Assembly (NCBI RefSeq): GCF_000585375.1
Contig: NZ_KK073874.1
Location: 5,239,251-5,303,250 of the forward strand
DNA from: Cryptosporangium arvum DSM 44712
GTDB taxonomy: Bacteria; Actinomycetota; Actinomycetes; Mycobacteriales; Cryptosporangiaceae
Length of the DNA stretch: 64,000 nt
Direction of reading: 5' to 3'
The translations under genes and the position numbers were made by a program. The first letter of the stretch is position 1. Every line of letters starts with the position of its first letter. Positions 62,658-64,000 of the stretch are shown here, piece by piece. Under the pieces are notes generated by a model. The model was not told the DNA's origin. It ran no database searches and saw only the letters and a program-made list of their open reading frames with translations.

Positions 62658-63632
62658 ATGAAGCGTGTCGCCGTTCTCGCTCTAGTCGCCGTTCTGGCCG
62701 GGTGCGGAGGGAACCTGGGCGAGTCCTCCGACGACGAATCGTCCTATCCCGATCGGGCGATCACGCTGCTCGTCGGCCAGGACGCCGGTGGCTCGACCGA
62801 CCTGATCGCCCGGGCACTGGCCGAGCAGGTCAGCGACGACCTCGGCAAACCGGTCACGGTCGTCAACCGGCCCGGCGCCAACGGGGGCGTCGCGGCGAAG
62901 GAGCTCGCCGGCACCGAGCCCGACGGGTACACCGTGATGATGTTCGTCGGCTCGCTGGCCTACATCACGCCACTGGCGGTGGCGCCCGGCCAGGCCGTCG
63001 ACATCACGAAGTACGACGTCGTCACCGGCGTCTCCCAGGACGACTACGTCCTGGTCACCACGCCGGCGAAGAAGTTCACCACGGTCAAGGACATCGTCGA
63101 CGCCGGGCGGGCGATCAAGTACGGCACGACCGGTGTGGGCACCGGGAGCCAGCTGAGCTCCGCGCTGCTGTTCGCGCAGGCGAAGGTGAACGCGACCGCG
63201 GTGCCGTTCGACGGCGGCGCACCCACGTTGACCGCGGTGCTCGGCGGCCAGGTCGACGTGGCGTCCGTGCAGCTCGGCGAGGCCCAGGAGCAGATCAAGG
63301 CCGGGAAACTGGTGCCGCTGGTGACGTTCGCGCAGAAGCGTCCGACGTACCTGCCGGACACACCGACGGCGAAGGAAGCCGGGTACAACGCGCCGGTGCA
63401 GCAGTCGCGGGCCGTGGTGGCGCCGGACGGGACGCCCACCGCGGTGGTCGACCGGCTCCGGGGCGCGTTCGGGAAGGCGTTCGACGCCCGGGAGTACCAG
63501 GACTTCAACACCGAGCGCCTGCTGACGCCGAACGAGGTCGACGGGAAGACGCTGCTCGACCAGTGGACCGGTTCGCTCCGGACGTACCGGTCGCTGACCG
63601 AGCAGTACGGCATCGACCTGGCCGGCAAGTGA
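62658..63632 (+). CDS. TctC-type (Bug) solute-binding lipoprotein of a tripartite tricarboxylate transporter
   Basis: 324 residues from ATG 62658, reached through GTTGAGGAGCAG. Lipobox AVLAGC, then the Bug fold: ITLLVGQDAGGSTDLIARAL, VVNRPGANGG, LGGQVDVASVQ, AEVAGYN-like region KEAGYNAPV. It captures the acid outside the cell. Controlled by the LysR boxes upstream; its stop overlaps the next start (GTGA). Confidence 0.92.
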   Translation: MKRVAVLALVAVLAGCGGNLGESSDDESSYPDRAITLLVGQDAGGSTDLIARALAEQVSDDLGKPVTVVNRPGANGGVAAKELAGTEPDGYTVMMFVGSLAYITPLAVAPGQAVDITKYDVVTGVSQDDYVLVTTPAKKFTTVKDIVDAGRAIKYGTTGVGTGSQLSSALLFAQAKVNATAVPFDGGAPTLTAVLGGQVDVASVQLGEAQEQIKAGKLVPLVTFAQKRPTYLPDTPTAKEAGYNAPVQQSRAVVAPDGTPTAVVDRLRGAFGKAFDAREYQDFNTERLLTPNEVDGKTLLDQWTGSLRTYRSLTEQYGIDLAGK

Positions 63633-64000
63633 CCTCGACGTCCGCCGGGGACCGGCCCGAACCCGGCGAGCGACCGGCGGACGGGCCGGTCGTGGAGGAG
63701 CCGGTCGCGCCGACGCCGGTCGCCGGGGAGCCGGTCGCGGAGGGGGTGCCGCCGGCGGGGCCGGTGGCGAACCTCGTCGTGGCGGGGGTGGTGGTGGCGA
63801 TCGGGGTGGCGGCCTTCGTCGGCGCGCTCGGGCTGGGGCTCGGGAGCGCGGCGGCGCCGGGGCCCGGGCTGTGGCCGGCGATCGTCAGCGGGTCGCTGGC
63901 CGTGCTGGGTGGCGTGCTCGCCGCCCGCGCCCGCGGCACCGACGACGCCGAGCGCTTCACCCGCACCGGCCTGCTCGTCGTCGCCGCGGTCGCGACGATG
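63629..64000 (+). CDS. TctB-type small membrane component (partial, runs off window)
   Basis: Starts GTG 63629 overlapping the tctC stop. A Pro/Glu/Ala-rich N-terminus precedes hydrophobic helices (LVVAGVVVAIGVAAFVGALG, GPGLWPAIVSGSLAVLGG). This is the pattern of the four-helix TctB subunit; the large TctA subunit would follow outside the window. At least 124 codons are visible. Confidence 0.82.
   Translation, partial: MTSTSAGDRPEPGERPADGPVVEEPVAPTPVAGEPVAEGVPPAGPVANLVVAGVVVAIGVAAFVGALGLGLGSAAAPGPGLWPAIVSGSLAVLGGVLAARARGTDDAERFTRTGLLVVAAVATM

Overview
The window is very GC-rich (third codon positions almost all G/C, frequent GTG starts, many 4-base ATGA/GTGA gene overlaps). It carries mycofactocin-type NDMA-dependent alcohol dehydrogenase, ECF42/DGPF, DyP/PCuAC and LuxR-type two-component genes. 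This suggests a soil-type, probably filamentous high-GC actinobacterium (Frankia/Cryptosporangium/Pseudonocardia-like). That placement is inference from gene content; there is no rRNA to confirm it. I saw no tRNA, rRNA, CRISPR, phage or IS element. No gene-free stretch exceeds 300 bases.

Layout. 1-3.1 kb: a leftward operon of Tat-exported multicopper oxidase, sensor kinase (probably frameshifted) and response regulator. 3.2-12.6 kb: mixed metabolic genes, including a PH-like protein, SGNH esterase, SnoaL-like protein with a TetR regulator and paired operators, an extra glucose-6-phosphate dehydrogenase, Usp, NDMA-type alcohol dehydrogenase, AraC regulator, alpha/beta hydrolase and amidase. 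12.6-23.6 kb: acyl-CoA style catabolism (MarR + SDR/amidohydrolase/AMP ligase/MaoC), an ECF42 sigma-DGPF-SRPBCC set, a TetR + acyl-CoA dehydrogenase + MaoC operon with two matching operators, and AraC + two SDRs.

24.3-29.7 kb is the most unusual region. A leftward run holds a Crp-like regulator, then a class III nucleotide-cyclase-like protein, a large P-loop-like protein, a possible SPFH/band-7 protein and a Pycsar-type membrane effector (PycTM-like). The last four genes overlap each other by 4 bases. The cyclase C-terminus and the P-loop protein N-terminal region share a short Gly/Asp/His/Ser motif in the arrangement known from bacterial amyloid-signalling partners. I propose a cyclic-nucleotide-controlled defence or cell-death system more elaborate than two-gene Pycsar.

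29.7-42.5 kb: a divergent catabolic locus. Leftward lie a DUF6282-like hydrolase, BKACE, cupin, HpcH/HpaI aldolase, SDR, iron alcohol dehydrogenase and aldehyde dehydrogenase. Rightward lie a PotABCD-like ABC importer, an IclR regulator and a cyclase-family hydrolase. Together they look like uptake and breakdown of one unknown small organic acid or amine. 42.5-52.4 kb: a UvrA-like ABC protein, an SDR remnant with an internal deletion, an intact SDR, an FtsH-like membrane AAA protease with a lipoprotein partner, a beta-lactamase-fold hydrolase with a MerR regulator and MerR-style promoter, and a TetR gene. 52.5-55.6 kb: an extracytoplasmic copper/DyP-peroxidase/CopC cluster. 55.6-59.5 kb: a GAF-PP2C phosphatase, a single-domain response regulator and a bacteriophytochrome kinase. 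59.5-64 kb: an acid-sugar (glucarate/galactarate-like) pathway with LysR control and a tripartite tricarboxylate transporter that runs off the right edge.
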